From positions 3,968,001-4,032,000 of the forward strand of contig NZ_CP138921.1 in the NCBI RefSeq assembly GCF_047124445.1: DNA of 64,000 nucleotides, in the 5' to 3' direction. Each line of letters begins with the position of its first letter. Position 1 is the first letter of the stretch. This DNA comes from Shimia sp047124445 (GTDB taxonomy: Bacteria; Pseudomonadota; Alphaproteobacteria; Rhodobacterales; Rhodobacteraceae). The notes under the pieces are model-generated. The model was not told the DNA's origin and ran no database searches. It saw nothing but the letters and a program-made list of their open reading frames with translations. The position numbers and the translations under genes were made by a program. Shown in pieces: positions 1-8,897 of the stretch.

Positions 1-155
1 ACACGACACTGCCGCGCTTCCCCGATCCCTCAGACCTGTCAGAAAGGCTCTCCTGCCGCGTGGTTTAGATATTCATCTGGGCTGCATCTTTAAAACTGGC
101 ACCTTGTCGCAGTGCGACGAGATGCCCGCCCCGACTTTCGCACAGGTCGCCGACG
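1..155. other. Window edge without a recognisable gene
   Basis: No open frame here has recognisable protein features. The stretch lies downstream of the leftward HAD hydrolase gene and may hold its transcript end or the edge of a neighbouring gene outside the window. Confidence 0.4.
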
Positions 156-800
156 TTAGCGCAGCTTAGACAGGAAAGTCGGCAGGTCGTCGGTGTGGAA
201 GTGGATGTGGTCGTGGTCCAGCGGTTCCGGAGCAACGTGTACAGTGCGCATGCCCATGTCGTGAGGGGCTTGCAGGTTGCGCGGATCGTCTTCGAACATG
301 GCGGCGGTTTTGGTGTCGACGCCGTCTTTCTCAAAGATGGTCTCAAAGGCCGCGCGTTCGGGCTTGGGAAGGAAATTGGCGTGTTCCACGCCGTAAATCG
401 CATCAAACAGACCGTCGAGGCCACGCGCGGCGAGCACCCGTTCGGCGTAAGGCGCGGTGCCGTTGGTGTAGACAATGCAGCGGCCGGGCAGTTCTTTGAT
501 GTATTGCGCCAGCAAACCGTCGGCCTCCAGATGGTCAAGCGAGATGTCATGCACGTCGACCAGATAGGGCGCCGGGTCCACGTCATGCTCACGCATCAGG
601 CCGGTGAGCGTGGTGCCGTAGCGCGCCCAGTAGTCTTGGCGTAGCTGATTGGCCTTGGGGCGGTCCACGCCCAGAGCGTTCATCACATAGTCGGTCATCC
701 GCACCTCGATTTGACCAAACAAATTGGCTTCAGGCGGGTAGAGGGTGTTGTCGAGATCAAACACCCAGGTGGAGACATGTGAGAAAGACTGCTTCGGCAT
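156..800 (-). CDS. Pyrimidine 5'-nucleotidase, HAD superfamily
   Basis: A 214-aa cytosolic HAD hydrolase of the SDT1/pyrimidine 5'-nucleotidase type, expected to dephosphorylate nucleoside monophosphates. The N-terminus carries HAD motif I, DLDNT (residues 15-19), followed by a helical cap, a mid-protein YTNGT motif II and a C-terminal EDDPRN acidic motif, so all catalytic motifs look intact. The length is normal for the family. The gene is divergent from the GntR regulator that starts at 926, and the 125-bp gap holds both promoters. The family call is firm; the exact substrate is inferred. Confidence 0.85.
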   Translation of the reverse strand: MPKQSFSHVSTWVFDLDNTLYPPEANLFGQIEVRMTDYVMNALGVDRPKANQLRQDYWARYGTTLTGLMREHDVDPAPYLVDVHDISLDHLEADGLLAQYIKELPGRCIVYTNGTAPYAERVLAARGLDGLFDAIYGVEHANFLPKPERAAFETIFEKDGVDTKTAAMFEDDPRNLQAPHDMGMRTVHVAPEPLDHDHIHFHTDDLPTFLSKLR

Positions 801-925
801 GAGGGCGTGATACGCGGGGGGCCGCTTTGGTGCAACGGGGAAAGCGCGGTGGCGGGCGCCGTTGGGGTTGCATCACAGGGCGCAGTGCGTAGTCTGACCT
901 TTACTGCAAAGAAGGACCGCGCCAC

Positions 926-1564
926 ATGTCGCAGACGACACGCCCGAACAAAGATGCCTATACGCTGATTTTGGAAGCGATTGATGTGGGTGTTTTTAAG
1001 CCGGGGGATCGGCTGGTGGAGAGCGATCTGGCGGAGCGCTTTGGTATGTCACGCACCCCGATCCGGGAAGCATTGCAGCGGCTGGAGACGCAGTCGCTTT
1101 TGGCGCGGGACGGGCGCAGCCTGATTGTGAACTCGCTGGATCACAACCAGATGGCGGAGCTCTATGTGGTGCGCGGGGAGCTTGAGGGCTTGGCGGCGCG
1201 GCTGGCGGCGCATCATGCAACCACTGAAGAGGTTCAGGTGTTGCAGGATATGGTCAATGAGGACCAGAAGCGGGTGGATGATCCGTCCGCTTTGGCGCGC
1301 TCTAACCGGCGGTTTCATAAGCAGATCCATCTGGCGAGCCACAACCGGTATCTGGTGCAACAACTGGACCTGGTGCATCGCTCGATGGCGTTGATGGCGA
1401 CCACGTCGATTGCTGTAGAAGGGCGCGGTGAAGACACGTTGGTGGAGCATCAGGCGATTGTGGATGCGATCACTGCGCGCGATGGCGATGCGGCGGACGC
1501 GGCCTTGCGGGCGCATATTTCGACGGCCTTTGTGACCCGCTTGAAGCAGGAAAACTCTGAGTAG
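926..1564 (+). CDS. GntR-family transcriptional regulator, FCD subfamily
   Basis: A 212-aa DNA-binding regulator. An N-terminal winged helix-turn-helix contains the recognition segment FGMSRTPIREALQRLE (about residues 39-54), which is the GntR signature. An all-helical FCD effector-binding domain follows (about 75-205) with the metal-ligand histidines typical of FadR/VanR-like members. It stands alone, divergent from the HAD gene and converging on the glycosyltransferase gene with no spacer, so its targets cannot be read from context. FCD regulators usually sense small carboxylic acids. Confidence 0.88.
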   Translation: MSQTTRPNKDAYTLILEAIDVGVFKPGDRLVESDLAERFGMSRTPIREALQRLETQSLLARDGRSLIVNSLDHNQMAELYVVRGELEGLAARLAAHHATTEEVQVLQDMVNEDQKRVDDPSALARSNRRFHKQIHLASHNRYLVQQLDLVHRSMALMATTSIAVEGRGEDTLVEHQAIVDAITARDGDAADAALRAHISTAFVTRLKQENSE

Positions 1565-3520
1565 TCAGGTGGTGTCACTGGCGTGGCAGGTGCTGTGGTC
1601 GACGGCCTCGGCGGTTTTGCCGTGGCTGGTTTTGTCCCAATAGAATGGCGCGAGCACCATCTCGACGAGGCCTTTGTAGGCGGCCATTGTGGCCAGCGGG
1701 AAGTAGAATAGCATCGACAGAATCCACGGGTAGAGCCGGGGGCGGTTGCTCTTGTGGACTGCGGTGATCCAGAGTGCGCCGTTGGTGGTGCCGGATAGCA
1801 GCAGCGTGGCGACGAGGATCAGCAGGGTTTCCCGTGGCAGCGTGTCGGTCAGCGGGTGCGGCAGGCCAAAGGCAGCGCCCCAGAGGAGCCACAGAAAGGG
1901 CGCGAGTAGAAACTGGCTGATTGTGCAGAGAAAGAGCGTCTGGAAGCCGAGAAATTGCCGTGGGCCTAGATCGCGCCATAGTTGGCGCGGGTTACGCATG
2001 TGCACGATATAGGTGGCCATGTAGCCTTTGAGCCAGCGCGAACGCTGCCGGATCCAAGGAATAACATGGCAGTTGGCCTCTTCTTTGGTGATTGTGGGGA
2101 TGAGCTCTGTGCGATAGCCGCGTCGGGCGAGGCGGATGCCAAGGTCAGCGTCTTCGGTGACGTTGTGGCTGTCCCAGCCGCCAACCTCTTCGATCAGATC
2201 TCGACGTAGAAACAGCGTCGTGCCGCCTAATGGAACTGGGAAACCGAGGCGGGTGAGCGTTGGCAGGAGCAGTCGGAACCAGGCGGCATATTCGATTGCA
2301 AAGCAACGTGACAGCCAGTTGGTGTAGGGGTTGTAGTAATCCAGGACCCCTTGCAGGCAGGCCACATCAGGCCCTGCGTGGGCAAAGTGATAGGCGACAT
2401 GCTCCAGTTGATCTGGGGCGGGGGCGTCTTCAGCATCCCAGATGCCGATGATCTCGCCGCGGCAAAACGGCAGCGCATAGTTGAGGGCGCGGGGTTTGGT
2501 GGTGATGCCGGAGCCGGTGGGCACCTCGACCACCCGCATCCAACGCGGCAGATGGGTTTGGGCGATGGTGGCTTGGGTGAGCTGGTCTTTCTCTTCGAGA
2601 ACCAGCACCACATCCAACAAGGCACGGGGATAGGTCAGCCGTGTGAGGCGGCGGATCAAGGCCGTCGCGATTTCGGTTTCGCGAAACAGCGGCACCATCA
2701 CGGAGATGCGTGGCAGGCGGGCGCGACGACCATTGCGGGTCAGATGGGCAGGCAGCGTAAACGGCGCGGCGGCGGACCAGCGCAGCGGAGGGATCGGCGG
2801 CGCGCCCCCTTTGGGCCAGAGGTGAAAGCAGAGGGCCGCGATGCGCAGGCTGGTGGCGGCGATCAGGGTGACAATGGTCCACCAGGTAAGCAGGTGCAGG
2901 GCCAGGTTGGGTATGGGGACGGCGGCAAACACGAGCAGGAGCAACAGGCTGACAAACAGGCAGTGCCGCAGGGCAGCGCCATGGGCGAAGCGACGGCAAC
3001 TCTCGGCTTCCGGCACACAGGACTCGGCGGCTTCGGTCAGAGCGCGGCGGTGATGTAAGGCGACATGGGCTTGCAGCTGTTTGGCATCGGTGAGCGCAAA
3101 AAGCGCCTCTCGCAGATGGGGAGGCAAGACGGCGCGCAGGTCATCGAGATGGTCAGCGCGGCCGGTGACTAAAATGACGGTGCTGCCAATCTTGGCCCAA
3201 GGCAGTACATTGTGCTTGAGGCAGAAGGCGGGCGACAACAGGTCCGCGGCCGACTTTGAAGGTGGCGTGCGGGTCAGATCGACCTGACGCAGGTCTTCCG
3301 ATTGGGCTTTGAAATTGCGAAAGGCCGCATTTGTCACCCAGCCTTGGGCGGTCAGGATTTCGGTGAGGGTGGCATTCCAGGACGATTGGCAGCGCAAGGC
3401 GAAGAACAGCTGCCACGGGGTAACCAAACCTGCCTCGATCAAGGCACGCGCCAAGGGCAGCCGCGCCGCGTCCTGCGGTTGATGTCGTTGGGCAGATTGC
3501 TGAAGAGGCGTGGTGGCCAT
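1565..3520 (-). CDS. Membrane glycosyltransferase family 2 with N-terminal MshEN-like domain
   Basis: A 651-aa protein in three parts. Residues about 20-175 match the pattern of the MshEN / T2SSE N-terminal domain (paired short helical repeats with L-x-x-G-W/L-V-T), a module that binds c-di-GMP in several families. Two membrane segments follow, then a processive GT2 domain with WDAED (DxD), TEDAD and QRSRW (QxxRW) motifs, and C-terminal membrane segments. This is the architecture of NfrB-like and cellulose-synthase-like enzymes that polymerise and export a glycan. ATG 3520 is chosen over GTG 3529 because AGGTG precedes it. A CtrA-type box lies about 50 bp upstream. The polymer is unknown. Confidence 0.85.
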   Translation of the reverse strand: MATTPLQQSAQRHQPQDAARLPLARALIEAGLVTPWQLFFALRCQSSWNATLTEILTAQGWVTNAAFRNFKAQSEDLRQVDLTRTPPSKSAADLLSPAFCLKHNVLPWAKIGSTVILVTGRADHLDDLRAVLPPHLREALFALTDAKQLQAHVALHHRRALTEAAESCVPEAESCRRFAHGAALRHCLFVSLLLLLVFAAVPIPNLALHLLTWWTIVTLIAATSLRIAALCFHLWPKGGAPPIPPLRWSAAAPFTLPAHLTRNGRRARLPRISVMVPLFRETEIATALIRRLTRLTYPRALLDVVLVLEEKDQLTQATIAQTHLPRWMRVVEVPTGSGITTKPRALNYALPFCRGEIIGIWDAEDAPAPDQLEHVAYHFAHAGPDVACLQGVLDYYNPYTNWLSRCFAIEYAAWFRLLLPTLTRLGFPVPLGGTTLFLRRDLIEEVGGWDSHNVTEDADLGIRLARRGYRTELIPTITKEEANCHVIPWIRQRSRWLKGYMATYIVHMRNPRQLWRDLGPRQFLGFQTLFLCTISQFLLAPFLWLLWGAAFGLPHPLTDTLPRETLLILVATLLLSGTTNGALWITAVHKSNRPRLYPWILSMLFYFPLATMAAYKGLVEMVLAPFYWDKTSHGKTAEAVDHSTCHASDTT

Positions 3521-3571
3521 ACTGCACACCTAACTCGCTAAAACACACCGTTTTAGCCTGTGCGTGTATGG

Positions 3572-3586
3572 TTAATGCAAAGTTAA
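3572..3586 (-). promoter_or_regulatory. Candidate CtrA binding site
   Basis: The sequence is TTAA-N7-TTAA, a perfect match to the alphaproteobacterial CtrA consensus, and it is followed by C as in the full TTAAC half-site. It lies 52-66 bp upstream of the glycosyltransferase start, with a TAAAAC -10-like element downstream in the direction of that gene. Confidence 0.55.
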
Positions 3587-3612
3587 CGTATGGCGGGCGC
3601 GCCGCCATACGT
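3586..3612 (-). terminator. Perfect hairpin, probable carA terminator
   Basis: An 11-bp perfect stem (ACGTATGGCGG with its complement) encloses a 5-nt loop. It begins about 20 nt beyond the carA stop codon and is followed on the minus strand by a short T-containing tail (TTAACTTT). It directly abuts the CtrA-type box. Confidence 0.6.
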
Positions 3613-3633
3613 CGGGATTTCCTTACCTGAGGG

Positions 3634-4788
3634 TCAGGCGCGCGCGGCCATCGCGGCAGCGAAGTTCTCAAACAGGTAGAAGCTGTCCTGTGGGCCAGGG
3701 GAGGCCTCTGGGTGGTGCTGCACGGAGAACACCGGCTTGTCTGCGAGGCGGATGCCGCAGTTGGAGCCGTCAAACAGGGACACGTGGGATTCCACCACAC
3801 CTTCGGGCAGAGTTTGGGCGTCCACTGCAAAGCCGTGGTTCATCGAAGTGATTTCCACTTTGCCGGTGTCGTGGTCTTTCACCGGGTGGTTTGCACCGTG
3901 GTGGCCGTGGTTCATTTTCACGGTTTTAGCCCCCAGCGCGAGCGCCAGCATTTGGTGACCCAAGCAGATGCCAAACACTGGAATGTCGGCTTTCAGCACA
4001 TCCTGGATCATCGGCACAGCATATACACCGGTGGCCGCAGGGTCGCCCGGACCGTTGGAGAGGAAAACGCCATCCGGGTTGTGCGCGAGCACCTCTTCGG
4101 CGGTGGCGGTGGCTGGCAGGACGGTCACGTCACAGCCCACAGAGGCCAGGCATCGCAGGATGTTGCGCTTGGCACCGAAATCAACGGCCACAACCTTGTG
4201 CTTTGGCTCGGTCAGCTTTGGGTAGCCATCCGGCCAAGCCCACCGCATCTCGTTCCAGTGGTAGCTTTGGGCGCAGGTGACTTCTTTGGCCAGATCGAGA
4301 CCTTCGAGACCAGAGAAGGCACGCGCTTTGGCCACCAAAGCTTCGGTGTCAAACTCGCCATCCGAGTTGTGGGCCAGTGCGACGTGTGGCGCGCCTTGTT
4401 GGCGGATCGCGCGGGTCAGGCGGCGGGTGTCGATGCCGCCGATGGCGATGCGGTTCCGGGAGGCGAGCCAATCGGACAGCGTGTTCACGGAGCGCCAGTT
4501 GGATGGCTCGGTTGGGTCCCATTTCACAACCATGCCCTCAGCCACCGGATCGGCGGTTTCGTCATCTTCCGGATTTACGCCGGTGTTGCCGATGTGAGGG
4601 AAGGTGAAGGTCACGACTTGGCCCGCGTAAGACGGGTCGGTCATGATTTCCTGATAGCCGGTCATGGCGGTGTTAAAGCAGAGCTCCGCCACTGTTTCGC
4701 CGGTGGCGCCAAAGCCACGTCCGTAAAACAGAGTGCCATCAGCAAGAGCGAGGCAGGCGGTCGGGTGATCGGGGGTCGATGCGGTCAT
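3634..4788 (-). CDS. carA: Carbamoyl-phosphate synthase small subunit
   Basis: A 384-aa glutaminase subunit that supplies ammonia to CarB for carbamoyl phosphate, feeding arginine and pyrimidine synthesis. The N-terminal CPSase small-chain domain includes FNTAMTGYQE. The C-terminal class I amidotransferase domain carries the nucleophile motif FGICLGHQ and the HHPEASPGP His/Glu pair, so it looks active. ATG 4788 has GGAG upstream and is preferred to the TTG at 4809. carB is not in the window. A well-formed promoter lies immediately upstream. Confidence 0.97.
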   Translation of the reverse strand: MTASTPDHPTACLALADGTLFYGRGFGATGETVAELCFNTAMTGYQEIMTDPSYAGQVVTFTFPHIGNTGVNPEDDETADPVAEGMVVKWDPTEPSNWRSVNTLSDWLASRNRIAIGGIDTRRLTRAIRQQGAPHVALAHNSDGEFDTEALVAKARAFSGLEGLDLAKEVTCAQSYHWNEMRWAWPDGYPKLTEPKHKVVAVDFGAKRNILRCLASVGCDVTVLPATATAEEVLAHNPDGVFLSNGPGDPAATGVYAVPMIQDVLKADIPVFGICLGHQMLALALGAKTVKMNHGHHGANHPVKDHDTGKVEITSMNHGFAVDAQTLPEGVVESHVSLFDGSNCGIRLADKPVFSVQHHPEASPGPQDSFYLFENFAAAMAARA

Positions 4789-4818
4789 GGGCGAGTCTCC
4801 GGCTGGCAAATTGGCCGA

Positions 4819-4847
4819 TGCATATGTCGGTGGGCGGCGGGCGTCAA
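4819..4847 (-). promoter_or_regulatory. Sigma-70-type promoter for carA
   Basis: On the minus strand TTGACG is followed by exactly 17 nt and then TATGCA. The expected start site gives a leader of roughly 25 nt before the carA ATG. Confidence 0.6.
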
Positions 4848-4970
4848 GCAGATGTGTGTTCTCAGTGACCCCTTATTTTAAAGGGTTTGGTCAAAAAACG
4901 CGATGGTTGCGAGTCAGCGGGCGTTTATATAAGGTCGCATGCTTATGTTTGACAGCAATTGGCAAGAAGA

Positions 4971-5441
4971 ATGGCACTCAGAGAAGACATCAACAGCGCG
5001 CTGAAACAGGCGATGCGTGACCGCGCGGCGGATCGGCTTTCCACTTTGCGTCTGATCATGGCTGCGATCAAAGATCGTGACATTGCGGCGCGTGGCGAAG
5101 GCGAAGAAGGCGGCAGCGGTGTGTCGGATGCGGATATCCTGTCGATTCTCGCCAAGATGGTGAAGCAGCGTCAGGAAAGTGCGCGCACCTATGAAGAAGG
5201 TGGCCGTCTGGACCTGGCGGAGCGGGAACTGGCCGAGATCACCATCATCGAGGAATTCCTGCCCAAGCAGCTGAGCGATGACGAGATTGTCGAGGCTGTA
5301 AAAGCAGCGGTGGCCGAGGTGGGCGCAGAGTCCATCCGCGACATGGGCAAGGTCATGGGGGCGCTCAAGGCGAAATACACCGGCCAGATGGATTTTGGCA
5401 AAGTCGGGCCGATGGTGAAAGACCAACTGGCCAACGGTTAA
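4971..5441 (+). CDS. GatB/YqeY domain-containing protein
   Basis: A 156-aa helical protein of the YqeY family, related to the tail domain of the GatB subunit of aspartyl/glutamyl-tRNA amidotransferase. Members are stand-alone and their role is not settled; a link to tRNA or amidotransferase chemistry is only suggested by homology. Family marks seen are MRDRAADRLSTLRLI near the N-terminus and the EEFLPKQLSDDEI segment in the middle. It is divergent from carA, a pairing common in alphaproteobacteria. ATG 4971 matches the family N-terminus better than TTG 4959. A strong terminator follows. Confidence 0.9.
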   Translation: MALREDINSALKQAMRDRAADRLSTLRLIMAAIKDRDIAARGEGEEGGSGVSDADILSILAKMVKQRQESARTYEEGGRLDLAERELAEITIIEEFLPKQLSDDEIVEAVKAAVAEVGAESIRDMGKVMGALKAKYTGQMDFGKVGPMVKDQLANG

Positions 5442-5461
5442 GTTGATCGTGTGAGATTTGA

Positions 5462-5496
5462 AACGGCCTCGCCTGAAAAGGCGGGGCCGTTTTTTG
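5462..5496 (+). terminator. Rho-independent terminator after the YqeY gene
   Basis: A stem of about 12 bp (AACGGCC..CGCCT pairing with AGGCG..GGCCGTT) with a GAAA loop is followed by a run of six T. It sits 20 nt after the YqeY stop codon. Confidence 0.85.
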
Positions 5497-5559
5497 TTGG
5501 GAGCCTTGTTTTTGTGTGGAACTGCGCTAGCCTGAACTGCATTAGACAGAGGTGATTTT

Positions 5560-6462
5560 ATGAAACGGTTTTTGACTGCATTGGTGTGCGGAATGATGGT
5601 TTTTGGGGGTGGCGTTTCCGCCAAAGAGAAACCGTTACGCAACTCCATCGAGAAGAAAGTGAAACTCGAAGATTTGTCGTTTCGCGGCAAATATCGCTTT
5701 GGCCATGTGAAACAGCCCACCCGCCGAGGTGCTAAAGCCCAGCGGTTTGAAATCCGTCACGGGGATTGTGGTAAATCCAGTGGCTGGAATGACTGCACCA
5801 CGGACCGCCAGCGCGTTGAGATGAAAGAACACCCCAAAAACAGTATGTCCAAACCCGGAAAAGGAGTTTGGTATGGGTACTCGATCCTGATCCCGTCAGA
5901 CTTTGTAAGCCTTGGAAAAGCGAACACCACATTGGGACAAGTAAAGGCAGAGGGCTGGTCGACGCCGATGTGGTGGCTGACGTTTAACGATCGTCCGTAC
6001 ATCAAGTTTGCGGACGGGCGCACATGTAGCTTGGGTGCGCTTGGGTCCTGGAAGGGGCGATGGGTCGATCTGGTTGTTTTTGCCCACTACGGCCACAGCG
6101 GGCAGCCGGTCTATTTTCAGCTGTTCAAAGATGACAAGTTGTTGTGCCAGTTGAAGACCCCTTTCATGCCAGCAGAGTTTGCCCGCAAGACACCGAAGCT
6201 TGGGTTGAAGTATGGCATCTACAACAGTTTTGTCAGCCGGTATCTGGCTCAAAAAGGCCGCACCCCGCCGGAAGTAAAAGCCTATGCGCAAACACATGAG
6301 GGCGGGAAATCTCGCAGCCCGTCGCCGACGCCATTTGAGTATGACTGGGGCGTACGCCTACCGACGCATGTGATCTATTACGATGAGATGCGTTTTGGCA
6401 GCCGCAGGGAAGATGTTGACGTCAAGCTATTGGAACAGCGCGGCGTGCCGCCCGTGGACTGA
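5560..6462 (+). CDS. Exported heparin-lyase-I-like polysaccharide lyase
   Basis: A 300-aa protein with a cleavable signal peptide (about residues 1-21, ending VSA). The rest follows the heparin lyase I family fold (polysaccharide lyase with a concanavalin-like beta sandwich): a FEIRHGDCG strand with paired cysteines, the DRQRVEM segment, the GVWYGYSILIP strand, and late YYDEMRFG. Lyases of this group cleave uronic-acid-containing glycans in the periplasm or outside the cell; the actual substrate is not determined. It is a single gene with its own start region after a terminator. It could relate to the uronate genes uxuA/uxaC about 41 kb away, but that is only inference. Confidence 0.75.
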   Translation: MKRFLTALVCGMMVFGGGVSAKEKPLRNSIEKKVKLEDLSFRGKYRFGHVKQPTRRGAKAQRFEIRHGDCGKSSGWNDCTTDRQRVEMKEHPKNSMSKPGKGVWYGYSILIPSDFVSLGKANTTLGQVKAEGWSTPMWWLTFNDRPYIKFADGRTCSLGALGSWKGRWVDLVVFAHYGHSGQPVYFQLFKDDKLLCQLKTPFMPAEFARKTPKLGLKYGIYNSFVSRYLAQKGRTPPEVKAYAQTHEGGKSRSPSPTPFEYDWGVRLPTHVIYYDEMRFGSRREDVDVKLLEQRGVPPVD

Positions 6463-6492
6463 ACTGCGCGACAGGGCGCGCCACTTAGGGGA

Positions 6493-7086
6493 TCAGTCCA
6501 CGACGCCCGCGCCGGTGAAGCCACATTCGTCCATGGCTTTCACATAGGACGCGGTGAAGCCGTCCAAGAAAAAGGTGGCGAAGACCTGCCCGCCCACAAC
6601 CGTGTCGAGTTGGCCGTTCTTGCGCATGGCGCGCAGCACCCATTGGCTGTCTGGGTGGTCAAAACGGAAGGTGGCTTGGGCAAAGCCCTCTTCGTCGAAG
6701 AAGCTGGTGACCACAGCGTCCATGCTGTCTTCATCATCAAAGCGGATGTAGATGGCCTGGCCGTCCTGCATCACGGTGGGATAGCCGCGAAAGGCGCTTT
6801 CGCGCACTTCGACGCTTGGAAAGAAGTGGGGGGGACCGGCGTCTCCGTTGCTGATTTCCACGCTCAGGGTGGGGTTGCCGTCGCCACCGGTGAAGGCGGT
6901 GCAGGTGCGGCGCAGGTCTTCGCCGGTGTCGATGGTTTCCGCGACCACCTGCCAGGAGCCGTAGCTCCAGTATCCGCTGTCCACAACAGTGGGGGCGGGG
7001 GGCGGTGCGCTGGTGGTTGTAGGGGCTTGCGCGGGCGCAGAGGTGTTGGCGGTGAAGGCCAGAAGGCCAGCGGCAAAGAGGTTCAT
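6493..7086 (-). CDS. Exported hypothetical protein, faintly IalB-like
   Basis: A 197-aa protein with an N-terminal hydrophobic signal (about 1-20, APAQA region) and a Pro/Thr-rich linker (about 21-36). The mature part starts with a GYWSYGSWQV segment and has two cysteines far apart (RRTCTAF and DECGF) that could form a disulfide. This pattern is reminiscent of the invasion-associated-locus-B family, but similarity is weak and I do not assign a function. It converges on the polysaccharide lyase gene, leaving 30 bp between them. Confidence 0.6.
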   Translation of the reverse strand: MNLFAAGLLAFTANTSAPAQAPTTTSAPPPAPTVVDSGYWSYGSWQVVAETIDTGEDLRRTCTAFTGGDGNPTLSVEISNGDAGPPHFFPSVEVRESAFRGYPTVMQDGQAIYIRFDDEDSMDAVVTSFFDEEGFAQATFRFDHPDSQWVLRAMRKNGQLDTVVGGQVFATFFLDGFTASYVKAMDECGFTGAGVVD

Positions 7087-7174
7087 AAAAGCGCGTTCCT
7101 ATGTTGTCAGGCGGCAGGGTTGCAGAGAAACCCTGACAAACCTTTGACGAGAATAGAGTTTTGCGTGCCTTTGC

Positions 7175-7981
7175 CTAGGGTTGTTTTGAGGCGCGGGGCC
7201 ACAGCATCGGGAACCAGTCCTCGCGCAGCGTTTGGCCTTGTGTCATGTCGTGGCCCGGGAAGGGGGGAGACGTGGGGCCGGGGCGGTCCACATAGCGGGC
7301 ATCATCCCCAAGAAGGCGCAGGGAAAAGGCGCGGCGGCGTTGGGTGGCGGTGTTACCTCGCGCGCCATGCAGGATGTGGTAGTTGAAAGCCACTGCGTCG
7401 CCGGGTTCCATCTCCCATTCCAAGACGCGCATGCCTTCGGCGTCGGGATCAGGGATCGGCATGTAGTCGTCTTTGTTAGGAAAGAAACTCTCCTCGCTGA
7501 CCCAGCGGGTGGGGAGAACCGGTTTTTCCCATTTGTGACTGCCCGCCACCATGCGCAGGGTGGCGTCTTTCACCGGATCAAGGGGCGACCAGAAGCTGAT
7601 GGTTTGCTGGCCTTCGACGAAATAATACGGCCCATCGGTGTGCCAGGGCGTGGCCATGGAGGTGCCGGGTTCCTTTACCAAGACGTGGTCGTGGAACATC
7701 TGCACGGTTTGCGACTGCATCAGCTGCGCGGCGACCTCGGCGGCAGCGGAGGTTTCGATGACCTCTTGGAACTCAGAGATGCGCTGCCAGTTGCAATAGT
7801 CGTCAAAGAAGCGGCCGGTCTGGCCTGCTTTTTCGTTATTGGAGGCATAAGGGCCGGGCTCTGCCAGATTGCGTTCGACACCTTTGCGCAGGGTCTCGAC
7901 GTGATCGGCAAATAACCCGCGGATCAGGACAACGCCGTCCGCCTGGTAGGTGTCGATGTCCTTGGCTGTGATCGTGACCAT
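7175..7981 (-). CDS. Phytanoyl-CoA dioxygenase (PhyH) family protein
   Basis: A 268-aa non-haem Fe(II)/2-oxoglutarate-dependent oxygenase. The iron triad is visible: HTD in the motif WHTDGPYY, the distal histidine in NYHILHGARGN, and a downstream arginine that would bind 2-oxoglutarate. The family hydroxylates a wide range of small acids, CoA esters, osmolytes and secondary metabolites, so substrate cannot be given. The IclR regulator gene lies just upstream on the same strand with a 64-bp gap, which suggests but does not prove a shared function. Confidence 0.85.
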   Translation of the reverse strand: MVTITAKDIDTYQADGVVLIRGLFADHVETLRKGVERNLAEPGPYASNNEKAGQTGRFFDDYCNWQRISEFQEVIETSAAAEVAAQLMQSQTVQMFHDHVLVKEPGTSMATPWHTDGPYYFVEGQQTISFWSPLDPVKDATLRMVAGSHKWEKPVLPTRWVSEESFFPNKDDYMPIPDPDAEGMRVLEWEMEPGDAVAFNYHILHGARGNTATQRRRAFSLRLLGDDARYVDRPGPTSPPFPGHDMTQGQTLREDWFPMLWPRASKQP

Positions 7982-8045
7982 GATGATGCCTCCCCAATAG
8001 TGCGACCGGCACGGTGCGGCGCAATCGGGAAAGCGTCAAGCGGTT

Positions 8046-8870
8046 TTAGATCTGGGTCGCATGCAGACGTAGGGCGTTGGCGATCTCAAGCAGGCGTGGG
8101 CCAAGGTCATTTTCCATGCGGTCTCTGGTCAGGAAGGGCGCAGGGCCACCGAGGTTGAGGGCCATGTCAGGCGCGGCGTCGCTGTCCATGGGCAAAGGCA
8201 CCGCGACCGAGTGCACGCCTTCGTGCCAGTCGCCGTAGTTCACGTAGAAGCCTTTTTCCGCGATCTGCGCCGCGGCGGCATTGATGCCGTCAAGAATAGC
8301 TGGCCACCGCTCCGGGCCGTGGTGGTCTGCTAAAGCTTCAAGGATTTCAGCGCGTTCCTCGGGTTTGCAGCCCGCGATGTAGGCGCGGCCCATGGCGGAG
8401 CGGGCCAGAGAGATGCGCGAGCCGACGCCAAGTTGCAGCGACATCATGCCGTGGTCGGCACGGGCACAGGCGAGGTAGGTCACAGTGTGATCGTCACGCG
8501 CTCCAAGGGCCACTTGCACGCCGTCGCCCGCGTAATCAGCGAGGCGTTGCATGGGGTCTTTGGCGGCATCGCGAAGCGGCATGGACCCCAAACAGGCAAA
8601 GCCAAGGCTGAGGGCTGGAACGCCAATGCGATAGCGGCCGGTTTGCTCATCATAGAGTAGGTAGCCGGTTTGCAAGAGCGTGTAGGTTAGGCGCGAGATA
8701 GTGGAGTTGGGCAGGCCGGTACGTTCGGCAATGTCGCGATTGGACAGACCCGCGCGATCGCGGGGGCGAAAGCAGCGCAACACATCCAATCCGCGCGACA
8801 GGGCGGTTACAAACTGGCGGTCTGTTTCGGGAGCTTGGGCGTCGCTGGCGACGGACGTGCGTTTTCTCAT
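8046..8870 (-). CDS. IclR-family transcriptional regulator (PcaR/PobR type)
   Basis: A 274-aa regulator with an N-terminal winged helix (about 20-80, including TGLPNSTISRLTYTLLQTGYL) and a C-terminal GAF-like effector domain. PcaR/PobR-type members control aromatic or acid catabolism. ATG 8870 is preferred to an upstream start at 9005 because the extra 45 residues are Pro/Arg-rich and encoded by a GC-rich inverted repeat. It lies between the PhyH gene and the acyl-CoA ligase gene, all leftward, so the fatty-acyl cluster is a plausible target. Confidence 0.88.
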   Translation of the reverse strand: MRKRTSVASDAQAPETDRQFVTALSRGLDVLRCFRPRDRAGLSNRDIAERTGLPNSTISRLTYTLLQTGYLLYDEQTGRYRIGVPALSLGFACLGSMPLRDAAKDPMQRLADYAGDGVQVALGARDDHTVTYLACARADHGMMSLQLGVGSRISLARSAMGRAYIAGCKPEERAEILEALADHHGPERWPAILDGINAAAAQIAEKGFYVNYGDWHEGVHSVAVPLPMDSDAAPDMALNLGGPAPFLTRDRMENDLGPRLLEIANALRLHATQI

Positions 8871-8897
8871 TGGGGGAGCTCGCGGCAGTACAATTGG

